Assembly (NCBI GenBank): GCA_020636325.1 | Contig: JACJYC010000012.1 | Coordinates: forward strand, 1-64,000 | Reading direction: 5' to 3' | Length of the DNA stretch: 64,000 nt | From: Lewinellaceae bacterium | GTDB lineage: Bacteria > Bacteroidota > Bacteroidia > Chitinophagales > Saprospiraceae | In this document: in pieces, positions 1-7,850 of the stretch | Layout of the letters: each line of letters opens with the position of its first letter | How positions within the stretch are numbered: the first letter of the stretch is position 1 | The notes under the pieces: model-generated | Seen by the model: only the letters and a program-made list of their open reading frames with translations | Told to the model about the DNA's origin: nothing | Database searches by the model: none | Position numbers and translations under genes: made by a program

Positions 1-329
1 CTGCGTATCTTTCTCACCCTTTAGCGTAGTACCATGCCCGGCACACCAGAGATCGCGGGCCTAACGGCCCGCACAACGGTTTTGTCATGAAGGAAGGATT
101 TCCTTACGCGAAAGCTCCGTTACGACTTAGGACTATAGCGACGCAAGATTTTGCGTCGCTACCTTCTATAACGGCAAAAGCCGGCCTCTAAACAGGGGTC
201 GGCTTTTGCTTTTTTCGGAAAAAAGGACTCATTTGTCTATTCACCAACCATTTTTGACGTCTGCCGTTGTAATTTCATGGTCTATTTACGGATATTCGCA
301 CTCCTTAATCAAGAATAATCAAAAATTCT
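1..329. other. Non-coding left edge with serial hairpins
   Basis: No credible protein gene is visible. The stretch holds several short perfect hairpins in a row: 55-72 (7-bp arms, TAAC loop), about 90-106 (AAGGAA paired with TTCCTT) and 137-160 (10-bp arms, GATT loop), and it ends in a terminator at 174-215. It may be the 3' part of a structured RNA or the 3' UTR of a gene left of the window. I could not match it to tmRNA, RNase P RNA or a riboswitch by eye. The last 110 bases, up to the first M16 gene, are AT-rich and presumably carry its promoter. Confidence 0.4.
174..215 (+). terminator. Rho-independent terminator
   Basis: A 13-bp stem (GCAAAAGCCGGCC paired with GGTCGGCTTTTGC, one G-T pair) is followed at once by six T residues. 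It would end a plus-strand transcript entering from the left edge. Confidence 0.75.
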
Positions 330-1655
330 ATGAGAAGTAAGCTTTTTTTGATCGTTTTATTCAGCCTCGGATTGTTGCAAACCCAGGCGCAAATGAACCG
401 GATCCAGTTCACGGAATACGAATTGGATAACGGTTTGAAAGTTCTGCTCCACCAGGACAAAAGTACCCCGATCGTTGCCATTTCGGTCATGTACCATGTA
501 GGATCGAAGAACGAAAAGCCCGACCGCACCGGTTTCGCCCACTTTTTTGAACACCTGCTGTTTGAAGGTTCGGACAATATCGGTCGCGGGGAATACGACA
601 AGTATGTGACCCAGGCCGGCGGCACCCTCAATGCCAATACCTCCTGGGACCGCACCTACTATTACGAGATCATGCCTTCCAACCAACTGGAGCTGGGGCT
701 CTGGCTGGAATCCGAGCGCATGCTGCACGCCAAAGTCGACATCAAGGGCGTTGAGACCCAGCGCCAGGTGGTGAAGGAAGAACGCCGCCAGCGGATCGAT
801 AACCAGCCTTACGGAACCATTCTGGAACAAGTCTTCAAACGCGCCTTCCAGAAGCACCCCTACCACTGGCCGATCATCGGATCGATGGAGCACCTGGAAG
901 CCGCCAAGGAAGAGGATTACGTGAATTTCTATCACGATTTCTACGTGCCGAACAACGCCATCCTGTCCATCGCCGGCGACATTGACATCGAGCAGGCCAA
1001 AGCCTGGATCAAAAAATACTTCGGCAATATTCCGACGAGCAAAAAGCCGGTCTACCGCCCCAATGTGGTTGAACCGGAATTGACCAAAGAGATCCGCGAC
1101 ACGGTGCTGGACAATATCCAGCTGCCCGCCGTCATTCAGGCTTATCGCATCCCGGCGCAAGGCACCAAGGATTTCTACGCCGTGAGCATGTTGGGCCAGT
1201 TGCTGTCGCAAGGGCAAAGCTCCCGCCTGTACCGGGCGTTGGTCGACGACCAGCAAAAAGCCCTGTTCGTCGGCAACTTCCCGATATCCATGGAAGACCC
1301 GGGCCTGTCCATCGCTTTCGGCATCACCAATATGGGTGTTTCTCCCGCCGACCTTGAAGCCGCCATGGACGCCGAAATCGGAAAAGTGCAGAAGGACCTG
1401 ATCTCCGATGACGAGTTCCAGAAACTGCGCAATCAGGTGGAGAACGACTTTATCTCGTCCAACTCGACCGTTGCCGGTATCGCGGAGAGCCTCGCCAACT
1501 ACGAAATGTATTTCGGCGACGCCAACCTCATCAATACCGAACTGGACCGCTACCTGGCCGTAACCAAGGAAGATATCCGCGCCGCGGCCAAGAAATACTT
1601 CAACAAGAACAACCGGGTAGTGCTGTATTATATGCCCAAGCCGACGCAACCTTAA
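330..1655 (+). CDS. M16 family zinc metallopeptidase (active subunit)
   Basis: A secreted or periplasmic zinc peptidase of the pitrilysin/insulinase family, 441 aa. Residues 1-21 form a signal peptide ending in TQAQ. The inverted zinc motif HxxEH is present as HFFEH at about residues 71-75, followed by LLFEGS as in bona fide M16 enzymes. A downstream RQVVKEERR segment supplies the third (Glu) ligand region. The C-terminal half is the usual inactive M16_C domain (YRIPAQGTKD, QGQSSRLYRALV). It is followed by a second M16 gene without the HxxEH motif, so the two probably form a heterodimer in the periplasm, as known for bacterial two-subunit M16 proteases. The substrate is unknown. Confidence 0.93.
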   Translation: MRSKLFLIVLFSLGLLQTQAQMNRIQFTEYELDNGLKVLLHQDKSTPIVAISVMYHVGSKNEKPDRTGFAHFFEHLLFEGSDNIGRGEYDKYVTQAGGTLNANTSWDRTYYYEIMPSNQLELGLWLESERMLHAKVDIKGVETQRQVVKEERRQRIDNQPYGTILEQVFKRAFQKHPYHWPIIGSMEHLEAAKEEDYVNFYHDFYVPNNAILSIAGDIDIEQAKAWIKKYFGNIPTSKKPVYRPNVVEPELTKEIRDTVLDNIQLPAVIQAYRIPAQGTKDFYAVSMLGQLLSQGQSSRLYRALVDDQQKALFVGNFPISMEDPGLSIAFGITNMGVSPADLEAAMDAEIGKVQKDLISDDEFQKLRNQVENDFISSNSTVAGIAESLANYEMYFGDANLINTELDRYLAVTKEDIRAAAKKYFNKNNRVVLYYMPKPTQP

Positions 1656-1683
1656 ATATGAGGAATCGAGGAATCGAGGAATT

Positions 1684-1709
1684 ACCGCCTTCGCCAAGGC
1701 TACGGCGGT
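1684..1709. repeat. REP-like hairpin, copy 1
   Basis: A 26-bp imperfect palindrome with arms ACCGCC and GGCGGT around CGCCAAGGCTA. A very similar element lies at 4201-4226 (arms ATCGCC/GGCGAT, interior CGCTAAGGCTT). Both follow copies of GAGGAATCGAGGAA. This suggests a dispersed REP-type element. Confidence 0.55.
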
Positions 1710-1725
1710 CGGAGGAGGAATCGAG

Positions 1726-1765
1726 GTTGATCTGTTGATTTGTTGATCTGTTGATCTGTTGATTT
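1726..1765. repeat. Tandem 8-bp repeat (GTTGATYT)x5
   Basis: Five head-to-tail copies of GTTGATCT or GTTGATTT in the gap between the two M16 genes. The function is unknown; the length may vary between strains. Confidence 0.8.
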
Positions 1766-1858
1766 GAAAAGACAGATTGCCAGGCCCGGATGAAAGGAGG
1801 GATCGGTAAGCTGTTTTTTCGAGTTGAAATTCAAGTTAAACCATAAAAAACAAACATA

Positions 1859-3934
1859 ATGCGACGCATTCAATATATTTTGCTCCTGGCTTTTGTGGTC
1901 CTGGTACAGGGACTTCAGGCGCAGGATGATTTCCGAAAGTCCGCTCCGGCGGCAGGGGCGGCCCGGCCCATTGAACTGGGCCAATACCAGTCGGTAGCCC
2001 TGAAAAACGGCCTGACGGTGATCGTGGTCGAGAATCACAAACTGCCGCGGGTCTCCTTCCAGGTCACGCTGGATCTTCCGATGATCAAGGAAGGGGACAA
2101 GGCGGGCGCCGCCGAATTTGCGGGCGACCTGCTTGCCACCGGCACCACTTCCCGCTCGAAGGCCCAGATCGACGAGGCCATCGATTTCATCGGCGCCTCC
2201 CTGAATTCAAGTGCGGGCGGCGTATTCGGCGCTTCCCTGACCAAACACAAGGACAAGCTGCTGGCCATCATGACCGACGTGCTGTTCAATCCGGCTTTTT
2301 CGGAGGAGGAGTTCACGAAATACAAGCGGCAGTACCTGTCCAATCTCGCCACCAACAAGGATGATCCCAACGCCATTTCCGGGAACGTGACCCAGGTGCT
2401 GCGCTACGGCAAGGACCACCCGTACGGCGAGATCACGACCGAAGAAACGGTCAAGAACCTGACGCTTGACGACTGCAAGGCCTTCTACAATACGTATTTC
2501 AAACCCAATATCGCGTACCTGGTCATCGTGGGCGACATCAAGTTTGACGACGCCAAAAAGCTGGCCGAGAAATACTTCGGCGGCTGGAAAACAGGCGACG
2601 TCAAAATGGAAGAATACGCCATGCCCGAGGCCCCGGAAAAGACGGAAGTGGACTTTGTCAACAAAGCGGGCGCCGTACAATCCGTTGTGAACATCACTTA
2701 TCCGGTGGCCCTGAAAACCGGCGACACTGACGGTACCGCCGCCACGGTGATGAACGCCATCCTCGGTTCCGGCTCTTCCGGCCGTTTGTACAAGAATATC
2801 CGCGAAGACAAGGCGTATACGTACGGTGCGTATTCCAGCCTTTCTCCCGACCGGTATGTGGGCTCTTTCAGCGCCAGCGCCAGCGTCCGCAACGAAGTGA
2901 CGGACAGCGCGATCGTGCAGTTCCTGTACGAACTGAACCGCATCCGGGACGAAAAAGTGGCGGACGAAGAATTGAACCAGGCCAAAAACGTGATCGCAGG
3001 TTCTTTTGCCCGCAGCATGGAGCGCCCGCAAACCATCGCGAATTTTGCGCTGAACACCTTCCGGTACAAGCTGCCGAAGGACTATTACAGCACCTACCTG
3101 AAGCGCCTGCAGGCCGTAACGGCAGCCGAAGTGCAGGCTGCCGCCAAAAAATACATCACGCCCGATCGCGCCCATATCGTGGTGGTCGGCAGCAAGGACG
3201 ACGTTGCCGAAAAACTGAAGCCGTTTGCCACTTCCGGCGAGATCAAGTACTTCGATAACTACGGCAACCCCGTCGACATGAAAGGCAGCGTCATCCCGAC
3301 CGACCTGACGGCGGCCGACGTGATCGACAACTACCTCAACGCCATCGGGGGCCGCGAGAAGCTGGCCTCGGTCAAGGATGTGACGGTCACGGCAGGGTCT
3401 TCGATCCAGGGCCAGGCGCTGAAAATGACCGTTGCCCAGAAATCGCCCGGCAAGCTGCATATTCTGGTCAGCGCCGGCGGTTTCACGGTAAGCGAAACCA
3501 AGTTCGACGGCGAAAAAGGCGTGGTTTCCCAAGGGCCGCAATCGGAAAAAGTGACCGGTGAAGACGCTGAGAGCCTCAAAGAGCAGGCGATGATCTTTCC
3601 GGAAACCAAATACGGCGAGGAAGGCTACAAGCTGGAATTGAAAGGCGCCGAGCCCATAGAAGGCGCTCAGGCCTACCGCATCGATGTGACCACCCCCAAA
3701 GGTACGACCAAGACCGAATACTACGATACCAAAACCGGCTTCAAGATCCGGGAGGTGGAAAAAACGGAAAACGGCCCGATCACCAACGACTGGACGGATT
3801 ACCGCGAAGTAGACGGCATCAAGTACCCGCACAAGATGACGGTAGTGGGCATGGCGCCGTTCCCGCTGGTCTTTGAAGTGGAGAGCGTAGAGATCAACAA
3901 AGGCCTTGATGATGCGACCTTTAAAGTAGAATAG
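1859..3934 (+). CDS. M16 family peptidase-like protein (non-catalytic) with C-terminal LolA-like domain
   Basis: This 691-aa secreted protein starts with a signal peptide (ending LQAQ). Residues about 35-460 form two M16 domains, but the position of HxxEH reads AEFAGD, so zinc cannot be bound in the usual way. The second half keeps the M16_C features (LGSGSSGRLYKNIRED). Residues about 480-691 form an extra domain (DNYLNAIGGREKL start) resembling the outer-membrane lipoprotein carrier/sorting-type fold found after M16 domains in Bacteroidota. It lies 203 bp after the active M16 gene on the same strand and is probably its regulatory or substrate-binding partner. Confidence 0.88.
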   Translation: MRRIQYILLLAFVVLVQGLQAQDDFRKSAPAAGAARPIELGQYQSVALKNGLTVIVVENHKLPRVSFQVTLDLPMIKEGDKAGAAEFAGDLLATGTTSRSKAQIDEAIDFIGASLNSSAGGVFGASLTKHKDKLLAIMTDVLFNPAFSEEEFTKYKRQYLSNLATNKDDPNAISGNVTQVLRYGKDHPYGEITTEETVKNLTLDDCKAFYNTYFKPNIAYLVIVGDIKFDDAKKLAEKYFGGWKTGDVKMEEYAMPEAPEKTEVDFVNKAGAVQSVVNITYPVALKTGDTDGTAATVMNAILGSGSSGRLYKNIREDKAYTYGAYSSLSPDRYVGSFSASASVRNEVTDSAIVQFLYELNRIRDEKVADEELNQAKNVIAGSFARSMERPQTIANFALNTFRYKLPKDYYSTYLKRLQAVTAAEVQAAAKKYITPDRAHIVVVGSKDDVAEKLKPFATSGEIKYFDNYGNPVDMKGSVIPTDLTAADVIDNYLNAIGGREKLASVKDVTVTAGSSIQGQALKMTVAQKSPGKLHILVSAGGFTVSETKFDGEKGVVSQGPQSEKVTGEDAESLKEQAMIFPETKYGEEGYKLELKGAEPIEGAQAYRIDVTTPKGTTKTEYYDTKTGFKIREVEKTENGPITNDWTDYREVDGIKYPHKMTVVGMAPFPLVFEVESVEINKGLDDATFKVE

Positions 3935-3952
3935 AAAAAATTGTCCGCTCCC

Positions 3953-3984
3953 ATTGCGGAATAAACGCAAAGTTTGTACTTTTG
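3953..3984 (+). promoter_or_regulatory. Putative Bacteroidota-type promoter for tRNA-Val
   Basis: ATTG at 3953-3956, a 20-base spacer and TACTTTTG at 3977-3984 fit the Bacteroidota sigma consensus TTG-N19-21-TAnnTTTG. A start site near 3991 would precede the mature tRNA by about 40 bases. Confidence 0.5.
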
Positions 3985-4029
3985 CGTCCGCTTTAAAAAA
4001 ATCCGAAGGGATTTTGGGAGCAGACAATC

Positions 4030-4104
4030 GGGTGTTTAGCTCAGTTGGTTTAGAGCGCCGCCTTGACAGGGCGGAGGTCACTGGTTCGAATCCAGTAACA
4101 CCCA
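4030..4104 (+). tRNA. tRNA-Val (GAC)
   Basis: A full 75-base cloverleaf. The acceptor stem GGGTGTT pairs with AACACCC. The D arm is GCTC/GAGC. The anticodon stem CCGCC/GGCGG holds loop TTGACAG (anticodon GAC, valine). The T arm is ACTGG/CCAGT around TTCGAAT, with discriminator A. CCA is not encoded. Confidence 0.95.
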
Positions 4105-4200
4105 CTTTGGATGAGGAATCGAGGAACTGAGGATTTGAGTATTCGATGAGTGGTGGATTGACCGGGAATCTGATCGTTTTTTTCTGAATCCATATTTTTT

Positions 4201-4226
4201 ATCGCCGTCGCTAAGGCTTTGGCGAT
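4201..4226. repeat. REP-like hairpin, copy 2
   Basis: Arms ATCGCC and GGCGAT around CGCTAAGGCTT. It is the sister of the element at 1684-1709 and is again preceded by a GAGGAATCGAGGAA-type stretch (from about 4110). It sits directly upstream of the broken tRNA-Pro copy. Confidence 0.55.
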
Positions 4227-4231
4227 CTGAG

Positions 4232-4277
4232 CGGGGTGTAGCTCAGCCCGCCACGCCAAAAGCGTGGACGTCTGGGG
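4232..4277 (+). pseudogene. Degenerate tRNA-Pro fragment
   Basis: Bases 4232-4250 are identical to the first 19 bases of the intact tRNA-Pro at 4299. Bases 4268-4277 repeat its anticodon-stem stretch ACGTCTGGGG. Between them the true D-arm 3' half is replaced by a small hairpin (CCACGC-CAAAA-GCGTGG), and the T arm and acceptor 3' strand are missing, so it cannot form a cloverleaf. It is probably a partial tandem duplication. Confidence 0.7.
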
Positions 4278-4298
4278 CATCCTTTAGTTCTTTTTTTT

Positions 4299-4372
4299 CG
4301 GGGTGTAGCTCAGCCCGGTAGAGTACACGTCTGGGGGGCGTGTGGCCGCAAGTTCAAATCTTGTCACCCCGA
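4299..4372 (+). tRNA. tRNA-Pro (GGG)
   Basis: A 74-base cloverleaf. The acceptor stem CGGGGTG pairs with CACCCCG. The D arm is GCTC/GAGT. The anticodon stem CACGT/GCGTG holds loop CTGGGGG (anticodon GGG, proline). The T arm is GCAAG/CTTGT around TTCAAAT, with discriminator A. CCA is not encoded. Confidence 0.93.
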
Positions 4373-4410
4373 CAAAAGGCCATCGCGCAAGCGATGGCCT
4401 TTGTCTTTTA
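4371..4410 (+). terminator. Terminator after tRNA-Pro
   Basis: A stem of about 15 bp with one bulged A: GACAAAAGGCCATCGC, loop GCAA, then GCGATGGCCTTTGTC and TTTT. It ends the tRNA transcript. Confidence 0.75.
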
Positions 4411-4429
4411 ACACCTAAAGCGCTCAAAA

Positions 4430-4570
4430 ATGACAACACCAACCCACAAAGTCTACATCCTCCGCAGCCTTAAAACGAACCGTTTCTACACTGGCTGCAC
4501 CGACAATCCCGACCGCAGGCTTGAATTCCACAACTCCGGCACGACACCTTCCACCAATTTTAAACCCCAG
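4430..4570 (+). pseudogene. Truncated GIY-YIG nuclease (URI-type) gene
   Basis: The first 47 codons encode the start of a small GIY-YIG endonuclease-like protein. They include the strand KVYILRSL (the GIY-like element), FYTGCTDNPDRRLEFHNSG (the YIG-like element with the conserved Arg and His-Asn) and a partial TNFKPQ. Family members are about 80-100 aa and go on with the conserved Glu. Here the homology stops at about 4570, where the reading frame runs into the antisense of the SMP-30 gene. The rest of the open frame is noise, so the gene is broken and very probably non-functional. Confidence 0.7.
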
Positions 4571-4579
4571 GTCAACTGT

Positions 4580-5473
4580 CTATTCCCCAAACGCCCACGC
4601 CTCCACCCCCTCATACCCGCAATCCGCCACCACAAACAGCCGCCCCGCCAAAGGCTGCTGCGCCAGTTGCTCCTCAGTGAGGCCGACCCTGGCCGTGGTG
4701 ATGTACAGGTCCCGGAAATCCGCTCCCCCGAAGGTGCAGGAGGTGACGCGGGCCACCGGCAACGGGATTTGCAGGAGTTGCTCTCCGGTGAGCGGATCCC
4801 AGCGGGTGACCTGCCAGCCGTCCCAGTGGGCGATCCAGAGCATGCCGTCGCGGTCGATGGTCATGCCGTCGGGGAAACCCTGGTTTTCGGGGATGGTGAT
4901 GACGGTGCGCTTGCCGGCAATTTCGCCGGTACGGATGTCGTAATCATAGGCGACGACCTCCATGGTCGGGGTGTCGATGTAGTAGAAGGTCTTGTGATCC
5001 GGGCTCCAGGCCAGGCCGTTGGAGATGCTGACGCCTGCTATTTTCCGGGAATGCGACAGGTCCTTTTCGATCATGTACAGGCTGCCGGCGCCCGGTTCTT
5101 CGGACAAAGCCATTGTGCCCACCCAAAACCGGCCGGCGGGATCGCATTTGCCGTCGTTGAAGCGGTTGCCGGGCAGGTGGACTTCCGGGTGGTGCAGCAT
5201 TTGAACGGCGCCGGTATCCCGGTTCACAAAGGCCAGGCCGCTTTTCAGGGCGGCGATAAAATGGCCGTTGGTGCGCAAGGCAACCGCCCCGACCATGTCG
5301 TTGACCTGAATTTGGCGGTACGTGTTCCGGGTCGGGGTAAATTCATGGATATGGCCGTTCAGGATATCCACCCAGCAGATGCATTGGCGGTGGGCGTCCC
5401 AGACTGGACCTTCGCCGAGCAGGGCGGGTTCGGTGTCGATCACTTTCAGCGGGCGGTTCAATTGTTCCGGCAT
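4580..5473 (-). CDS. SMP-30/gluconolactonase/LRE family protein
   Basis: A 297-aa six-bladed propeller of the SMP-30 family, probably a cytoplasmic sugar lactonase (no signal peptide). The divalent-metal ligands expected for the family are visible: Glu in LLGEGPVWD (about residue 21), Asn in GNRFNDGKCDP, Asn in ISNGLAWS and Asp in FPDGMTID. It starts 5 bp after the stop of the GH35-like gene on the same strand, so the pair is probably co-transcribed and handles a glycoside and its oxidised sugar. The substrate cannot be read from the sequence. Confidence 0.9.
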   Translation of the reverse strand: MPEQLNRPLKVIDTEPALLGEGPVWDAHRQCICWVDILNGHIHEFTPTRNTYRQIQVNDMVGAVALRTNGHFIAALKSGLAFVNRDTGAVQMLHHPEVHLPGNRFNDGKCDPAGRFWVGTMALSEEPGAGSLYMIEKDLSHSRKIAGVSISNGLAWSPDHKTFYYIDTPTMEVVAYDYDIRTGEIAGKRTVITIPENQGFPDGMTIDRDGMLWIAHWDGWQVTRWDPLTGEQLLQIPLPVARVTSCTFGGADFRDLYITTARVGLTEEQLAQQPLAGRLFVVADCGYEGVEAWAFGE

Positions 5474-5478
5474 GGCAT

Positions 5479-7098
5479 CTAATTCTTGTCAAAATTGGCT
5501 TTTTCCCTGATGTTCCCTGCGGATTGCACCTTGCGCAGTTTGATCCTGAGCACCGCGCCGTCGGCCGGCAAGGTGGAATGGTACAGCGCATCGCCGTTCC
5601 AGATCCGCTCGCGCACCCATTGGTCGCCTTCGTACCGGCCTTGTTCCACCAGCACATACTCGGCGGCATTGTAGCCCGAGCCGAAAGCCGGCCGGAAGGT
5701 AAATCTGGCGTCGAATCCCACCAGCAGGAATTCGTCTTCTGCCAGTTGCCCGATCAGTGCGCGGCCCGTGCGGTCCGCCCGGTTTTTGTACGTCGGAAAG
5801 CCGAAATTGAACAGGACGTCGTACCCTTCAAGCCGGATCAGTTGCTCGGACATACCTTCCTCCTCCCCTATCGCGACCAGTTTGCCTGAGCCTTGCAACC
5901 GGGTGATGGGCGAAACGGCCTTTCGCAACAAGCGGTAATTCCGGGCAATTCCGTCAAAGCGACCATCCAGGTTCTCCTTGTCGCGCTGGTCGTGCGGGTC
6001 GACGTGGAACGGATCAATGCCGTAGGGCGCCACGCCGATGGCATTGAAATTGCCCAGGGCGTAGAACTGGAACCGTGCGAAGTTGTTGCCGTTGCCCATT
6101 TCCGGGATAAATAACGGGTTATCCGGCCGGTCGTAACGGTCGCAAAGTTCGTTGAATATGCCGGGGTTTCCGTGGTAAATGTCCAGCGCCAGGAGGTCGA
6201 GATGGGGCGCCGCTGCCTTCCACATTTCGATCATATTGGAAGTGGGGCCGCCGCTGGGGTACTCGCCGGGCCGCTGGAAGGCGTTTTCCCGGATCCAGAC
6301 GTTGGTGTACATGGGCAGGTTGTACATCCGCCTGCCCTCCGCGGCGATCTCATCGATATAGCGGGCGATGCAATAGGCATTGAAGGATTCGGGCGCATCC
6401 ACACCGAATACCTCCGGCCAGGATCCCGGCTTTTTGCCCAGTTTTTGGATGATCTCACCGGGTACCTGCTTTTCAAAAACCCGATTGGCGGCATCCGAAT
6501 AATCCCGGTCGGTCCACATGGAGCCCGGTTCGTTTTCCACCTGGATCATGATCACGGTGCGGCTGCCCTCATCGATCCTTTTGATGCATTTCATCAGCTC
6601 GGCGAATGCCTTTTTGTCCGCCTCCAGGTTGGTCCGGGAAACCGCCGACAGGACGTAGATCTCCTGCCCGTTGCCGTCCTTCATCCGCGGATATTGCTCC
6701 GTATTTTCCAGGACCCAGGGCGGCGCGTATTGCGACCGGCCGTTCTTATAGGATCCGAACCAGAGCAGGATGAGCTTAAGGTTTTGTTCGCGGGCGCTGA
6801 GGATGAGGTGTTCGAGTTCTTTGAAATTGAACTTGCCCGGTTCCGGCTCGATGTTTTGCCAATAAACGGGCGCTTCAAGGGTATTGCAACCCAGTTCACC
6901 GGCCTGGTTCCAGAATTGGTCGGTGATGGCGGGCCAGGCGCTGCTGTTCCACAATTGGGCGCCCAGAACGATGAAAGGCTCGCCGTCTACATAAAAGGTG
7001 TATTTCTCCCCCGCTTTGCGTATTTCCGGCAACGGCGGCTGGGCAGTCAGCAGGGTGAGCTGCCAGGAAAGGAAGAACAGGATAAAAACTGCTTTCAT
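5479..7098 (-). CDS. GH35-like beta-galactosidase family glycoside hydrolase (DUF5597 type)
   Basis: A 539-aa secreted glycoside hydrolase with a (beta/alpha)8 barrel. The ATG at 7098 is chosen over an upstream in-frame start because it begins a clean signal peptide (MKAVFILFFLSW, ending LLTA). The barrel begins VDGEPFIVLGAQLWNSSAWP and includes APVYWQNIEPEPGKF. The candidate acid/base Glu is in IQVENEPGS (about residue 187) and the candidate nucleophile Glu is in FIPEMGNG (about residue 335). The C-terminal part matches the DUF5597 beta-sandwich seen in this subgroup. It is followed by the SMP-30 gene. The substrate is probably a beta-galactoside-type glycan, not certain. Confidence 0.85.
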   Translation of the reverse strand: MKAVFILFFLSWQLTLLTAQPPLPEIRKAGEKYTFYVDGEPFIVLGAQLWNSSAWPAITDQFWNQAGELGCNTLEAPVYWQNIEPEPGKFNFKELEHLILSAREQNLKLILLWFGSYKNGRSQYAPPWVLENTEQYPRMKDGNGQEIYVLSAVSRTNLEADKKAFAELMKCIKRIDEGSRTVIMIQVENEPGSMWTDRDYSDAANRVFEKQVPGEIIQKLGKKPGSWPEVFGVDAPESFNAYCIARYIDEIAAEGRRMYNLPMYTNVWIRENAFQRPGEYPSGGPTSNMIEMWKAAAPHLDLLALDIYHGNPGIFNELCDRYDRPDNPLFIPEMGNGNNFARFQFYALGNFNAIGVAPYGIDPFHVDPHDQRDKENLDGRFDGIARNYRLLRKAVSPITRLQGSGKLVAIGEEEGMSEQLIRLEGYDVLFNFGFPTYKNRADRTGRALIGQLAEDEFLLVGFDARFTFRPAFGSGYNAAEYVLVEQGRYEGDQWVRERIWNGDALYHSTLPADGAVLRIKLRKVQSAGNIREKANFDKN

Positions 7099-7466
7099 GG
7101 TTTCGGTCAGATGAATAACCCAAATGTCTTCTGTAACGCTTGTACGATACGAGAGATAAAGATATTTAAAAGCACCAAACCGAAGCGACATTGTACCCCG
7201 TAAGGGAGTCGCAATCCGTTCAACCTATTCTTCAGCGTTGAACCTCCGTAACAGGGTCTTTATCCTTTCCCCGGATTATTCACAGGCAAACAGCCTCTTT
7301 TTTATACTTTTACCTGAAACCTTAACAACTATGAAGCCGAATTGTAAATAGGTCCCTTTCAAATATAGGTTAATCCTTGCCGATTTTTTGCCGAAGCCTT
7401 CACCGTGCACGTGTCGGACACCTTCGAGGTGTCCGACACGTGCACAACCCGATGCGCGGCCATTCA
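7099..7466. other. Intergenic region with a 41-nt perfect hairpin
   Basis: A 368-bp gap between the DUF3037 gene and the GH35-like gene, both on the minus strand. It carries the palindrome at 7405-7445 and presumably the promoter of the glycosidase. I see no open reading frame of quality and no clear TAnnTTTG element. Confidence 0.5.
7405..7445. repeat. Perfect 19-bp inverted repeat (REP-like)
   Basis: The arms GTGCACGTGTCGGACACCT and its exact complement flank the loop TCG. Each arm also contains the near-palindrome GTGTC-G-GACAC, so nested foldings are possible. There is no T-run on either side, so it is not a standard terminator. It lies 22 bp past the stop of the DUF3037 gene. Confidence 0.8.
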
Positions 7467-7850
7467 TCAAAGAACCAATTCCCGGAAAAGCCTGTCGAGC
7501 GCGGCATCCAGGTCCGCTGCAAATCCCGGGTGCGGGCGCGAGGTTTGGACGGAAGCGCTTCGCACAGCCGTGAGCCAACGGAAACGTTCTGGCGGGGGCA
7601 ATGCGGCGATCGGTCCGCCGTCCGGGGCGCCGGCGGCAATTTTTTCCAGGGCATCCAGGTTGGATTGCAGGAATTCCAGGTCCGCCTCGGGCGCCAGTCG
7701 CAGGATTTTATCCCGGTCCAATTGCACGCGCACCTTGATGAAACCGCTGCGCTTGCAAAACAGGATCACCCCCACGTTGATGAACTCTTCGCGTTCCACC
7801 CGGGGCACGTACCGGATCACGGCATATTCATAAAGGTGCTTCTCTTGCAT
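7467..7850 (-). CDS. DUF3037 domain protein
   Basis: A 127-aa cytoplasmic protein of the DUF3037 family, recognised from the N-terminal YAVIRYVPRVEREEFINVGVILF pattern that opens members of this family. The function is unknown. Its start overlaps the end of the HipA-like kinase gene by 23 bp, an arrangement that indicates translational coupling. These two families are commonly found side by side. Confidence 0.85.
   Translation of the reverse strand: MQEKHLYEYAVIRYVPRVEREEFINVGVILFCKRSGFIKVRVQLDRDKILRLAPEADLEFLQSNLDALEKIAAGAPDGGPIAALPPPERFRWLTAVRSASVQTSRPHPGFAADLDAALDRLFRELVL

Noticed and set aside
357..1697. Open frame of 446 codons on the minus strand opposite the first M16 gene
   Set aside because: Antisense shadow of a gene with clear M16 motifs. 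The predicted protein has no recognisable domain and many Val-Gly-rich stretches typical of reversed GC-rich codons.
2207..4105. Open frame of 632 codons on the minus strand opposite the second M16 gene, running through tRNA-Val
   Set aside because: It overlaps a confident gene and a tRNA, and the protein has no domain likeness.
4571..5482. Rest of the plus-strand frame after the GIY-YIG start
   Set aside because: From about 4571 it is the antisense of the SMP-30 gene. Only the first 47 codons have family likeness.
7405..7445. Rho-independent terminator of the HipA-like/DUF3037 unit
   Set aside because: The stem is strong, but no T-tract follows on the minus strand.
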